Shown piece after piece: positions 28,558 to 37,289 of a stretch of DNA of 64,000 nucleotides. The position numbers were made by a program, and so were the translations under genes. The DNA is from Paenibacillus pinihumi DSM 23905 = JCM 16419 (GTDB taxonomy: Bacteria > Bacillota > Bacilli > Paenibacillales > Paenibacillaceae): the NCBI RefSeq assembly GCF_000422505.1, contig NZ_KE383866.1:373106-437105 (forward strand). Reading direction: 5' to 3'. Within the stretch, counting starts at the first letter, position 1. Every line of letters starts with the position of its first letter. The notes beneath the pieces are model-generated. The model was not told the DNA's origin, made no database searches, and worked only from the letters and a program-made list of their open reading frames with translations.

Positions 28558-28599
28558 GGGTGCCCGGCAGCGGTTCTCGCTGCCAAGGGCACCCTTTTT
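28558..28599 (+). terminator. Strong terminator of the GH5 gene
   Basis: GGGTGCCC-GGCAGCG pairs with CGCTGCC-AA-GGGCACCC, followed by TTTTT. Confidence 0.9.
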
Positions 28600-28770
28600 C
28601 CATGTCGGCACAGCAGTTCCCTATTTCCCCTGAAGGCGCCGCTGCCTCTTATCAGATAGTTCCCGTGCTGATTAGCTTCGTTCATTGGATGCCAGTTCAC
28701 ACTTTGAAAAAGTTTATTCCTCTTTCAAATTACGTCGTAATTTTGCATATGATTGTCGTCATTTTATACT

Positions 28771-28776
28771 TATAAT
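28771..28776 (+). promoter_or_regulatory. Candidate -10 (TATAAT) of the dehydrogenase operon
   Basis: TATAAT lies about 125 bases before the TTG start at 28900 in a very AT-rich stretch. No good -35 is seen. Several alternatives are possible. Confidence 0.35.
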
Positions 28777-28899
28777 AGTGGTATAGATGTGTTAAAGTTA
28801 TTTCGAAATGTCATAATATTATATATAGGCTCCGTGACCCTTGCCTTTCAGGGCGGGGAAATAACACCATCAGGGCCTACAGATGAAGGAGCGATTACA

Positions 28900-29892
28900 T
28901 TGACCTTGAGAATTGGAAAAATCAGCTACTGGCATGTCCATGCCTGGGATTATACAAAGCAGGCGCAGGCACATCCCGGTGCCGAAATCGTCGCCGTATG
29001 GGATGAAGATGCAAAGCGCGGACAGGAAGCGGCCGACAAGCAAAATGTGCCGTTCTATGCTTCGCTGGATGATATGCTGGCCAGCGACATCGACGCAGTC
29101 ATTGTCGATGCGCCAACCCGGATGCACCATGAAGTGATGGTGAAGGCCGCGCGGGCAGGCAAGCATATTTTTACGGAGAAAGTCATTGCCGCTACTACGA
29201 AGGAAGCCGAGGACATTATTGCGGAGGCCAAGAGTAATAACGTTAAGCTGACCGTGTCTCTCCCCCGCCTGAATGACGGCTATACACTGGCAATCCGCGA
29301 AGTGCTGGACCAGCAGCTGCTTGGCAAGATTACGCAGGTTCGCGCACGCTTGTCCCATAACGGCGCAACAGCGAATTGGCTGCCGGAGCATTTTTACAGC
29401 CTGGAAGACTGTCTCGGAGGCGCGCTGATTGACCTCGGCTGCCATCCGATGTACCTGACCCGACTGTTCCTTGGCGAATCTCCTGACTCCCTGTCTGCCC
29501 AATTCGGCTACGTGACCGGCAAACAGGTGGAGGATAATGCTGTTGCCCTGCTGTCCACGCCATCAGGTGCGGTAGGCATTGTCGAAGCAGGATTTGTGAA
29601 CAGCTACTCGCCGTTTACAGTAGAAATTCATGGCACCGACGGCACCTTGTTGTACGGCATTCCCGATTCGAAGCTGCTGCTGAGAACCAACCGCAAAGGC
29701 GAGGAATATGCCGGCTCATGGCATGAGCTGCCAATTCCTGCGAACCGTGAGAGCGCATTCGAGCAGTGGATCGGACATATTGAAAAGGATACAACAGCCG
29801 ATGAAAATATCTTTTTGGCTCTTGAATTGACCAAACTTATGGAAGCTGCGAACAATTCGGCTGCCGAGAAACGTACGATTTCATTGACATAA
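28900..29892 (+). CDS. Gfo/Idh/MocA family oxidoreductase, atypical nucleotide motif
   Basis: The 330-residue protein has the two-domain layout of glucose-fructose oxidoreductase/inositol dehydrogenase proteins. Start is TTG 28900, with AAGGAG 8 bases upstream; the 49 codons before it have no protein character. The Rossmann entry reads RIGKISYWHVHAW instead of the usual GxGxxA, and the catalytic lysine motif is TEKVIAA instead of EKP. The second-domain metal/catalytic region GGALIDLGCHPMYL keeps Asp and His. It opens a cluster with AraC and two canonical family members. The changed dinucleotide loop suggests altered cofactor use or a nonredox role, which is inference. Confidence 0.88.
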   Translation: MTLRIGKISYWHVHAWDYTKQAQAHPGAEIVAVWDEDAKRGQEAADKQNVPFYASLDDMLASDIDAVIVDAPTRMHHEVMVKAARAGKHIFTEKVIAATTKEAEDIIAEAKSNNVKLTVSLPRLNDGYTLAIREVLDQQLLGKITQVRARLSHNGATANWLPEHFYSLEDCLGGALIDLGCHPMYLTRLFLGESPDSLSAQFGYVTGKQVEDNAVALLSTPSGAVGIVEAGFVNSYSPFTVEIHGTDGTLLYGIPDSKLLLRTNRKGEEYAGSWHELPIPANRESAFEQWIGHIEKDTTADENIFLALELTKLMEAANNSAAEKRTISLT

Positions 29893-29915
29893 CCGGGAAC
29901 GGAGGACAAACGGAA

Positions 29916-30866
29916 ATGAACAGCTTTCCCTATGAAGTGATGCGGGACCGGATGGAAGTGCTTGAACGGCTCGACTTGCGTATCCAATGGGGCAATTACG
30001 ATATCCGCGTCCTCCGTTTTCATCTGACAACCTTTCAGCCGGGCAAAACCATCAGCTATCACAAGCATGAGGAATTTGAATTCCATTATATTCCCCGCGG
30101 CAAAGGCAGGGTCATTCTCGGAGAGCAGGAATTCCCGCTTGAGCACGGCATGCTGTATTTGACCGGTCCAGACGTGGTCCATTATCAGGAAGCGGATTCC
30201 ATGGAAGCGATGCATGAGCTCTGCCTCCATGTCGATATTAAAGAACGGCCCGAAGGCGAGGGCAAGGCAGCTGATCAATGGGAGATCGCGGAAGCGCATG
30301 ATTGTGTCTCCAAGCTCCGTGAACTGCCGCTTGAGCCCGCAGAGGATGTCTACCAGGCGATGCCCTGCTTCCTGGAGGCGTTCCAGGCCAGCCTGGACAA
30401 TTATTCCGGCTCCTATACGACGATCAAGCAGTCGGTCATTCAAATTTTGCTGCGGACCGTGCGTGCTTACGACACGGGGAAAGCTCAGCCAAGCCTGCCC
30501 TCCAGAGACATGAATGCGATCCGGTACGGGCTTGCGCTGAAATATATCCGCGCAAATCATAACCGCCCGCTCACGCTGGAGGATGTCGCCGAGAAGCTGA
30601 ACATCAGCTCGCGCCAGCTGCAGCGCATCTTCAAAGCACAGCCCGAGCAGCGCTCCTTCAGTGCAATTGTCGAGGACATTCGGCTGGAGGCGGTATGCAG
30701 ACGGCTGGAAGAAGGCAGCCTCTCCGTCGAAAGCATCGCCGCACTTGAGGGGTTCGCCAGCGGAAACTATCTGCACGCGGTATTCCGCAAACGGCTTGGC
30801 ATGACACCATCTGAATACCGCAATAACACTATATTGAGAAACGGAGGCCAAATCCCCTATGACTAA
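29916..30866 (+). CDS. AraC-family transcriptional regulator with cupin sensor
   Basis: The 316-residue regulator has an N-terminal cupin-like domain (about 25-115; SYHKHEEFEFHYIPRGKG, then LYLTGPDVVH) and a C-terminal AraC double HTH (about 210-305; LTLEDVAEKLNISSRQLQRI, then MTPSEYR). The cupin usually binds a sugar. It begins 23 bases after the first dehydrogenase and overlaps the next one by 8 bases, so it is co-transcribed with the genes it probably controls. Confidence 0.92.
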   Translation: MNSFPYEVMRDRMEVLERLDLRIQWGNYDIRVLRFHLTTFQPGKTISYHKHEEFEFHYIPRGKGRVILGEQEFPLEHGMLYLTGPDVVHYQEADSMEAMHELCLHVDIKERPEGEGKAADQWEIAEAHDCVSKLRELPLEPAEDVYQAMPCFLEAFQASLDNYSGSYTTIKQSVIQILLRTVRAYDTGKAQPSLPSRDMNAIRYGLALKYIRANHNRPLTLEDVAEKLNISSRQLQRIFKAQPEQRSFSAIVEDIRLEAVCRRLEEGSLSVESIAALEGFASGNYLHAVFRKRLGMTPSEYRNNTILRNGGQIPYD

Positions 30867-31944
30867 ACAATTGCGGATTGGCATTATTGGCAGCGGCGGC
30901 ATTGCGCGCGCTCACGCAGAAGCATACAAGCAGCTGGACAATCTGGTTATCGCTGCTGTAGCTGATATTGTTCCTGGCAAAGCAGCGGAGTTCATCGCGC
31001 TGGAAGGACTGGCGGAAGCCAAAGCATTTGATGACCACCGCCAGCTGCTGGAGCTGGATATCGATGCCGTTAGTATTTGTACGCCGAATGTGGCCCACTA
31101 TCAGACTACGATTGACGCCCTGCGCGCAGGCAAACAAGTCATGCTGGAAAAGCCGATGTCCGTTACTCTGGACGAAGCCGTTCATATGGCGCAGGTCGCC
31201 AAGGAAACCGGAAATATGCTGAACATCGGCTACCAGCCGCGCTATGACCCGAACACTGCGCTTGTGCGGGAACTCGTCCAATCCGGCCAGCTGGGCAAGA
31301 TTTATTATGTCGAGACTGGCGGCGGCAGACGCCGCGGCATGCCGCAGGGCACCTTTATCCGCAAGGATCTGGCAGGTGCCGGCGCTGTCGTTGATATCGG
31401 GACGTACTCGCTGGACATGGCGCTGAATGCACTCGGCTTCCCGAAGCCGCTGTCCGTATCGGCCTACTCCTCCAATCACTTCGGCACGAGCCCGCTCTAT
31501 CATCCGCAGGCTTCCGCATTTGAGGTCGAAGATTTCGGGGTGGCCATGATCCGCTTCGAGAACGATATGGTCATGAACTTTAAAATTTCCTGGGCAATGC
31601 ATATGGATACACTGGGCGCTACCATGTTTCTCGGCACGGATGCAGGGCTTAAAATCACGCCTGCCGGAACCGGACCATGGAGCGGCGTATTTGACGGCCG
31701 CGTAGGCTCGATCACGATGTTCCACGACATTCAGAAGCATCATACCCAGAGCGAAATTCCGCTCATTAACCATAATTTGAACCTGTTCCATGAGAAGGTC
31801 CGCGACTTCGTACAGGCTGTAAGAGACAATGCGCCTGCTCCGATTCCGGGCGATCAGATTGTCCGCAGCCAGGCAATACTGGACGGCTTCCTGCGCTCGG
31901 CAGAGCTCAAACGCGAGGTTGAAATTCATATTCCTGAATTGTAA
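30859..31944 (+). CDS. Gfo/Idh/MocA family dehydrogenase
   Basis: The 361-residue NAD(P)-dependent sugar or inositol dehydrogenase has the Rossmann motif RIGIIGSGGIARAHA, catalytic EKPMS, and second domain DIGTYSLDMAL. In the last motif the usual His is Tyr, and Asp is kept. It overlaps the AraC gene and lies 40 bases before the next family member. Substrate unknown. Confidence 0.92.
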   Translation: MTKQLRIGIIGSGGIARAHAEAYKQLDNLVIAAVADIVPGKAAEFIALEGLAEAKAFDDHRQLLELDIDAVSICTPNVAHYQTTIDALRAGKQVMLEKPMSVTLDEAVHMAQVAKETGNMLNIGYQPRYDPNTALVRELVQSGQLGKIYYVETGGGRRRGMPQGTFIRKDLAGAGAVVDIGTYSLDMALNALGFPKPLSVSAYSSNHFGTSPLYHPQASAFEVEDFGVAMIRFENDMVMNFKISWAMHMDTLGATMFLGTDAGLKITPAGTGPWSGVFDGRVGSITMFHDIQKHHTQSEIPLINHNLNLFHEKVRDFVQAVRDNAPAPIPGDQIVRSQAILDGFLRSAELKREVEIHIPEL

Positions 31945-31984
31945 GTTTTGTTTCAACATTCATAACTAAATGGAGGAATGACAA

Positions 31985-33070
31985 ATGGGCAACGTATACC
32001 GTATTGGAATTATCGGCTGTGGAGGGATTGCCAACGGCAAGCACATGCCAAGCCTGAGCAAACAGAAAAATGTTGAGCTGGTTGCCTTCTGTGATATTGT
32101 TGAGGAACGCGCACAACAGGCTGCGGAGAAATACGGAACTTCCGAAGCCAAAGTATACAGCGATTATCAGGAGCTTCTTAAAGACAGTTCCATTGACATC
32201 ATTCATGTCTGCACACCGAACGACTCCCACGCCGATATTACGATTGCAGCGCTGGAATCCGGCAAGCATGTTATGTGCGAGAAGCCGATTGCCAAAACGG
32301 CGGCAGATGCCAAACGGATGGTTGAAGCGGCCAATAGAAGCGGTAAGAAACTGACGGTTGGCTACAACAACCGTTTCAGAACAGACAGCCAGCACTTGAA
32401 AAAGCTCTGTGAAGAAGGCGAACTGGGTGAAATCTATTATGCCAAGGCGCATGCGATCCGCCGCCGTGCGGTTCCGACATGGGGTGTATTCCTTGATGAG
32501 GAAAAACAAGGCGGAGGCCCGTTGATTGATATCGGTACCCATGCCCTCGACCTTACGCTTTGGATGATGGACAATTACAAGCCGAAGGTTGTACTGGGCC
32601 AGGCTTATCATAAGCTCTCCCAGACCGAAAATGCAGCCAACGCCTGGGGACCGTGGGACCCTGCGAAGTTTACCGTTGAGGACTCCGCATTCGCCATGAT
32701 CGTTATGGAAAATGGCGCGACCATTATGGTCGAGTCCAGCTGGGCGCTGAATACGCTTGAGGTGGATGAAGCTAAATGTTCCCTTTCCGGAACGAAAGGC
32801 GGAGCAGACATGAAGGGCGGCCTTCGTCTAAATGGCGAGCGCAACAGCCGTCTGTTCACGACCGAAGTGGAACTGCAATCCGGCGGCGTTGCCTTCTATG
32901 ACGGCGCATCCGAGGAAGGCCCGGATCTGGAAATGAAAATGTGGATTAAATCCATCGAAGAGGACACCGATCCGGTTGTAACACCGGAGCAGGCGTATGT
33001 CGTATCGCAGATTCTGGAAGCCATCTATGAATCCTCCCGTACTGGCAAGGCCGTTTACTTTAACGAATAA
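31985..33070 (+). CDS. Gfo/Idh/MocA family dehydrogenase
   Basis: The 361-residue protein is a canonical member: RIGIIGCGGIANGKH at the N-terminus, CEKPIA for the catalytic lysine, and DIGTHALDLTL with the Asp and His of the active site. GGAGG lies before ATG. It is the last gene of the cluster and is followed by a strong terminator. It is the same length as the preceding enzyme but clearly diverged, so successive oxidation and reduction steps on one sugar or cyclitol are possible. Confidence 0.93.
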   Translation: MGNVYRIGIIGCGGIANGKHMPSLSKQKNVELVAFCDIVEERAQQAAEKYGTSEAKVYSDYQELLKDSSIDIIHVCTPNDSHADITIAALESGKHVMCEKPIAKTAADAKRMVEAANRSGKKLTVGYNNRFRTDSQHLKKLCEEGELGEIYYAKAHAIRRRAVPTWGVFLDEEKQGGGPLIDIGTHALDLTLWMMDNYKPKVVLGQAYHKLSQTENAANAWGPWDPAKFTVEDSAFAMIVMENGATIMVESSWALNTLEVDEAKCSLSGTKGGADMKGGLRLNGERNSRLFTTEVELQSGGVAFYDGASEEGPDLEMKMWIKSIEEDTDPVVTPEQAYVVSQILEAIYESSRTGKAVYFNE

Positions 33071-33132
33071 TTTGCATGCGTGATAGCTGCAATCGACCAG
33101 CCATTTGGGCCTCTTAAAGCCGTGTCATAATT

Positions 33133-33170
33133 AAACAGCCCCTGCCGGTATATACCGCTAGGGGCTGTTT
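33133..33170. terminator. Bidirectional terminator
   Basis: AAACAGCCCCT pairs with AGGGGCTGTTT around an inner GGTATATACC stem. It lies between convergent genes. Confidence 0.9.
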
Positions 33171-33227
33171 GCTGTTACAGATGTTAAAAGTGCGTATAAT
33201 CCCTATTCAATTCTGATGTCATCACAC

Positions 33228-34007
33228 TCATGGAACAGACAGCCACGCTCTTTCCTTCTGCCATGAAATGTGAACCGGTGTTTCAAAAAATTCGCTAAGC
33301 GCCTCGCTTGTCACGACCTCCTTTGTCTCGCCGACCGAAAAAATCGTACCGCGGCGGACAAGCAGCGTATGCGTGAAAACATGTGAAATCTCCTCTGTAT
33401 GATGGGTTACATACAGCAATGTCGGCGCATCCGGACGGGATGCAATCTCGCTAATGCTGGACAGCAGCGCTTCTCTGGAGATGAAATCCAGACCATTGCA
33501 GGCTTCATCCAGAATAAGCAGCCTCGGGGAAGCCATTAACGCACGGGCAATTAGAATTTTCTGCTTCTCGCCCTGGGAGCAGGTCCGGTAATAACCGCCA
33601 ATCAGATGCCCACAGCCAAGATCGCGCATCAGTTGATGTGCCTGCTCATAATCTTGCGCGGTCGGTTTCTCATACAAGCCGATAGAGGCATATTTGCCAC
33701 TGATGACCACATTGTCTGTAAGATCATTATAGTGCATCTTCTCTTGCAGCGACGAGCTGACCCAGCCGATTGATCTGCGCAGCTCCCGCAGATCAATCGT
33801 CCCAAACTCATGCCCCAGTACAGATACTGTTCCGGTCGTCGGCCAGATGTAGCCGTTGATCATATTCAGGATCGTGGTTTTACCGGAACCGTTCAGGCCG
33901 AGCACTGCCCAATGCTGTCCTTTGGCAACCTGCCAGTTCACATCGCGCAGAATCGTTTTCTCATCTCTCCGCCAACTGATCCCCTTTAAGTCAATCACAT
34001 TGCTCAT
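33228..34007 (-). CDS. ABC transporter ATP-binding protein (YlmA-like)
   Basis: The 259-residue ATPase has Walker A GLNGSGKTT, signature CSQGEKQK (CSQGE rather than LSGGQ), Walker B LLILDEACNGLD and H-loop YVTHHTEEI. It resembles single ATPases of the YlmA/ModF sort. No permease or binding-protein gene is beside it; it may serve distant partners or have a non-transport role. The following gene is convergent. Confidence 0.9.
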   Translation of the reverse strand: MSNVIDLKGISWRRDEKTILRDVNWQVAKGQHWAVLGLNGSGKTTILNMINGYIWPTTGTVSVLGHEFGTIDLRELRRSIGWVSSSLQEKMHYNDLTDNVVISGKYASIGLYEKPTAQDYEQAHQLMRDLGCGHLIGGYYRTCSQGEKQKILIARALMASPRLLILDEACNGLDFISREALLSSISEIASRPDAPTLLYVTHHTEEISHVFTHTLLVRRGTIFSVGETKEVVTSEALSEFFETPVHISWQKERAWLSVP

Positions 34008-34082
34008 CGTACTTGTCTCCCCTTTTCCATAGTAATGTAGTTATCAATTCAGCATATCATCAGACGTTTAAGTTGAAAAAAA

Positions 34083-34790
34083 TTAAGCTTGCCCCAGATG
34101 CTTCTTCAACTGTCCGACCGTGCCATCCAAATTACGGATTGTCCAGTCGGCAGCAGCCTGAATATCCTGATCACGAACCGCCTCATACAGCTTCTCATGA
34201 AAGAGCACATGCGGGTCATGAACGCTCTGGTCATCAGCCAGTTTGTGGAGCGACTCCAGCAGTACATTGGAAAACGTACGGTAGAGATCTGCCAGAATGC
34301 CGTTTTTGCTGGCACCAGCAAGTGCCAGATGAAAAGCGACGTCTGCTTGCAGGTAAGCTGCCGTATCCTCCCGCTCCAGCGCGGCGCTCCGTCTGTCCAG
34401 ATGGCTGCGCAGCTGCTCCAAATCATCCTGGTCACGACGTTCCGCCGCCAGCCGGGAAATTTCCAGTTCCAGCAACTTCCTCACCTCGTACACTTCGAGC
34501 AGCTCTGCCCGGCGCAGCCGGTCGGCTAGCGGCTCCTGAATAACCGGATTGCCCTTCAAATACGTGCCGAAACCCTGTTTCTTTTCCAGCAGGCCTGCAT
34601 GTACAAGCACACGCACAGCCTCGCGGATCGTAGATCGCCCGACTCCGAACTGCTTCATCAGCTCCGGCTCTGTCGGAATCCGCTGCCCGGGCTGGATTTC
34701 CCCGCTCGATATTTTCGCTTGAAGCTGCACGACAATCTCGTCCACCAGCTTGGGCCGGTTTAACGTCTGAAATGAAATTTTTGAATTCAT
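34083..34790 (-). CDS. FadR-subfamily GntR transcriptional regulator
   Basis: The 235-residue regulator has an N-terminal winged helix (about 12-75; IPTEPELMKQFGVGRSTIRE, then AVRVLVHAGLLEKKQG) and an all-helical FCD ligand domain (about 95-230). In FCD the usual metal ligands of Asp and His type can be seen as DVAFHLALAGAS and FHEKLYEAVRDQD. FCD proteins sense small organic acids or sugars. AGGAGATGATCTG precedes the ATG. No obvious target is adjacent except the ABC ATPase downstream, 75 bases away. Confidence 0.92.
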   Translation of the reverse strand: MNSKISFQTLNRPKLVDEIVVQLQAKISSGEIQPGQRIPTEPELMKQFGVGRSTIREAVRVLVHAGLLEKKQGFGTYLKGNPVIQEPLADRLRRAELLEVYEVRKLLELEISRLAAERRDQDDLEQLRSHLDRRSAALEREDTAAYLQADVAFHLALAGASKNGILADLYRTFSNVLLESLHKLADDQSVHDPHVLFHEKLYEAVRDQDIQAAADWTIRNLDGTVGQLKKHLGQA

Positions 34791-34862
34791 CAGATCATCT
34801 CCTGTATAGGTAGAATACCATTACCAGATGGCGGCTGACAAGCAGGTCTCACCGGTTCCGGA

Positions 34863-34886
34863 ACATGAAAAGGCCTCAAACAGGCC
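34863..34886 (-). terminator. Short terminator of the LysR gene
   Basis: On the minus strand GGCCTGTTTGAGGCC is followed by TTTTCATG. The stem is short (5 bp). Confidence 0.55.
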
Positions 34887-34909
34887 GATTGTTTAAATGG
34901 ACGACATTC

Positions 34910-35788
34910 TCATACAAGCAGTTCCAGAAATTTGCCTGCCGCCACAGACAACGGCACACCACGAAGGGTAGCAATGCCAATATGGCGCCGTGGAACAGGG
35001 GGAAACAGCGGCAGCTCAAACAGTTTGCCTTCAACCAGCTCCTGCCCAATATAATTGCGGGTGACAAAAGCCAGGCCAAAGCCGCTTTGAGCGAACTCTG
35101 CCAGCAGGTCCATACTTCCCAGTTCAAATTCCGGCTCCAGCTGACACTGGTGGGAGGCTGCATACTGATCCAGGAATTTTCTCGTGCTCCCTCCCTTCTC
35201 CAGAAGCAGCAGCGGATACCTGCCCAGCTCCGATAACGGCATTGGGCTTGCAGCAAGTTCCTTGTACCGCTCCCCGCCTACCAGACAATCCTGTAATGCC
35301 AGGCCTTGGCGAATCTCAAGCCGGGAATCAGCAGCAGGGAGATGAACCAAGCCAAAATCCAGTTTGCCTTCCTTCAAAATGCTGATCGTCTCCGGTGTCG
35401 TCCGGTTCATGACGCGTATGCGTACATCGGGGTATTGTCGATGGAACTGCTCCATCAGCGGCAGCAAGTAATGCTTGCACAGCGAATCACTGGCCCCGAT
35501 ATGAATTTCACCGGACTCGAGCTGCTGCATCTCCGCAATCTTCTTCTCCCCCGCATCCATGAAGCTTAGCGCCTGCTCCGCATACGTGTACAACACCTTG
35601 CCCTCGGCAGTCAGCTCCACTCCCCGTCCTGTCCGGTAAAACAAGGGGCCGCCCAGCTTCAACTCCAATTGCTTGAGCGTATGGCTGACTGCCGGCTGCG
35701 TAATATGCAAGTGCTTGGCAGCACTCGACAGGCTGCCTGTCCTTGCCGCCCAGTAAAATACACGGTACCATTCCAGATTGATCTCCAC
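34910..35788 (-). CDS. LysR-family transcriptional regulator
   Basis: The 292-residue protein has an N-terminal winged helix (about 1-62; SLSSAAKHLHITQPAVSHTL, then KQLELKLGGPLFYR) and a periplasmic-binding-like effector domain (about 90-292). It is divergent from the purA-like gene, with 109 bases between. That gap contains paired half-sites, so the regulator most likely controls the purA-like gene and itself. Confidence 0.94.
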   Translation of the reverse strand: MEINLEWYRVFYWAARTGSLSSAAKHLHITQPAVSHTLKQLELKLGGPLFYRTGRGVELTAEGKVLYTYAEQALSFMDAGEKKIAEMQQLESGEIHIGASDSLCKHYLLPLMEQFHRQYPDVRIRVMNRTTPETISILKEGKLDFGLVHLPAADSRLEIRQGLALQDCLVGGERYKELAASPMPLSELGRYPLLLLEKGGSTRKFLDQYAASHQCQLEPEFELGSMDLLAEFAQSGFGLAFVTRNYIGQELVEGKLFELPLFPPVPRRHIGIATLRGVPLSVAAGKFLELLV

Positions 35789-35807
35789 AGATATTACCTC
35801 TCTTTAT

Positions 35808-35877
35808 ATCTGGTATTAGATATATCAATTTTATTTATGATTTTCCAACAATTATAATAAAATCAGATACCAGATAC
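35808..35877. promoter_or_regulatory. LysR-type half-sites flanking the purA-like promoter
   Basis: ATCTGGTAT at 35808-35816 and its reverse complement ATACCAGAT at 35867-35875 flank a TATAAT (35853-35858). CAGATAC is repeated in tandem at 35864-35877. Sites on both sides of a promoter with a weak -35 fit LysR-type control. The binding itself is inference. Confidence 0.55.
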
Positions 35878-35897
35878 AACCATAAGGAGGAAAAACA

Positions 35898-37178
35898 ATG
35901 ACTGTAACTGCTATTGTCGGCGCGAACTGGGGAGACGAAGGCAAAGGGAAAATGACGGATGTGCTTGCCGCACGCTCATCCTATGTTGTCCGCTATCAGG
36001 GAGGAAGCAATGCCGGACATACCATCATTAACGATTACGGTAAATTCTCGCTTCACATGCTGCCTTCCGGTGTCTTTCATCCCGAAGTATGGAATGTGAT
36101 TGGCCCGGGAGTCGCGCTCGATATGGAGCAGTTGATTCGTGAGCGGGAGACATTGCTTGCAGCGGGCATCTCTGAGCCAAAGCTCGCGATATCCGACCGT
36201 GCACAAATCGTCTTGCCGCTCCATCGCCTGCTGGATGAACTGGAAGAAGAGCGCCTCGGCTCACGCAGCTTTGGCTCCACCAAACGCGGAATCGCGCCCT
36301 TCTATGCGGATAAATATGCCAAGCTGGGCATTCAAACAGGCGATCTGTTCGATGAAGCCCGTCTCAAGGAGCGGCTGGAGCAGTCGCTTGCCGGGAAAAA
36401 CATATTGTTTACCCACCTCTATAACCGGGAGCCGCTGGATGCCGCCGCCCTTGTGCCTGTGCTTAGAAGACTCGGAGAGCAGTTGCTTCCGTACATGACC
36501 GACACGACAGCGCTGCTGCATCAAGCGTGGTCGGGCGGAGAATCCATTCTGTTTGAAGGACAGCTTGGCGCCCTGCGTGACCCTGATCATGGCATTTACC
36601 CTTATTCGACCTCTTCTTCTACCCTGGCCGGATTTGCAACAGTTGGCGCAGGGCTCCCGCCTTACGCCGTCACAAACATATTGGCCGTTGTCAAAAGCTA
36701 CTCCAGCTGTGTGGGCGCAGGTCCCTTCATAAGCGAGATTGCCGGGCCCAGGGCTGATGAGCTGCGCAGAAGGGGCGGAGACGCCGGCGAATTCGGGGTC
36801 GTCACGGGAAGACCGCGCCGCATGGGCTGGTTTGACGCAGTAGCTACCCGTTACGGGTTGACTATTCAAGGGGCGACTGAGGTGGCGCTCACGAATCTCG
36901 ATGTGCTCGGTTATTTGGATGAAATTCCGGTCTGTGTCGCCTACAAGCTCGCTGACGGCACGATAACGGAAAACTTCCCCGTTACAGCCCGCCTGGATGG
37001 CGCACAGCCGGTGCTGGAGAAGCTTCCGGGCTGGAAAAGCGACCTCTCCACCGTTCGCTCTTACGATGAATTGCCTCCAGCAGCTCAAAAGTATGTAGAG
37101 TTCATACAGGCGGCAGGCAAAGTGAATATTTCTTATATATCTACTGGCCCGCACCGGAACCAGCTCCTTGCAAGATAA
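35898..37178 (+). CDS. purA: Adenylosuccinate synthetase paralogue with altered active site
   Basis: The 426-residue protein is an adenylosuccinate synthetase homologue, a GTP-dependent ligase that normally joins IMP and aspartate. Catalytic Asp13 (GANWGDEGKGK) and His41 (GGSNAGHT) are kept at the usual positions. The IMP region, normally LFEGAQG, reads LFEGQLGALRDPDHG, so the conserved Gln is Leu. The aspartate-binding loop, normally TTTGRPRR, reads VVTGRPRR. The end is STGPHRNQLL instead of the usual VGPGREQ type. AAGGAGG lies before ATG. A LysR-regulated position and these changes suggest a specialised paralogue with a different nucleotide or amino partner, not necessarily the housekeeping PurA. 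A separate purA elsewhere in the genome is expected but not seen here. Confidence 0.85.
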   Translation: MTVTAIVGANWGDEGKGKMTDVLAARSSYVVRYQGGSNAGHTIINDYGKFSLHMLPSGVFHPEVWNVIGPGVALDMEQLIRERETLLAAGISEPKLAISDRAQIVLPLHRLLDELEEERLGSRSFGSTKRGIAPFYADKYAKLGIQTGDLFDEARLKERLEQSLAGKNILFTHLYNREPLDAAALVPVLRRLGEQLLPYMTDTTALLHQAWSGGESILFEGQLGALRDPDHGIYPYSTSSSTLAGFATVGAGLPPYAVTNILAVVKSYSSCVGAGPFISEIAGPRADELRRRGGDAGEFGVVTGRPRRMGWFDAVATRYGLTIQGATEVALTNLDVLGYLDEIPVCVAYKLADGTITENFPVTARLDGAQPVLEKLPGWKSDLSTVRSYDELPPAAQKYVEFIQAAGKVNISYISTGPHRNQLLAR

Positions 37179-37233
37179 CTGAAGTTAATCGATCATCCGA
37201 TTATAAACAGTACAGTTTGCTCATGGAACGTGA

Positions 37234-37271
37234 AAAAGCAGGCGCAGCCACTCTGGGCTTCGCCTGCTTTT
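37234..37271. terminator. Bidirectional terminator
   Basis: AAAAGCAGGCG pairs with CGCCTGCTTTT between convergent genes. Confidence 0.88.
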
Positions 37272-37289
37272 GCTTATTGCAGATCTCTA

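Noticed and set aside
29628-30902. 424-codon minus-strand frame over the AraC gene
   Set aside because: Covers parts of two convincing plus-strand genes and shows no domain.
30829-31959. 376-codon minus-strand frame over the dehydrogenase gene
   Set aside because: Antisense shadow produced by third-position GC bias.
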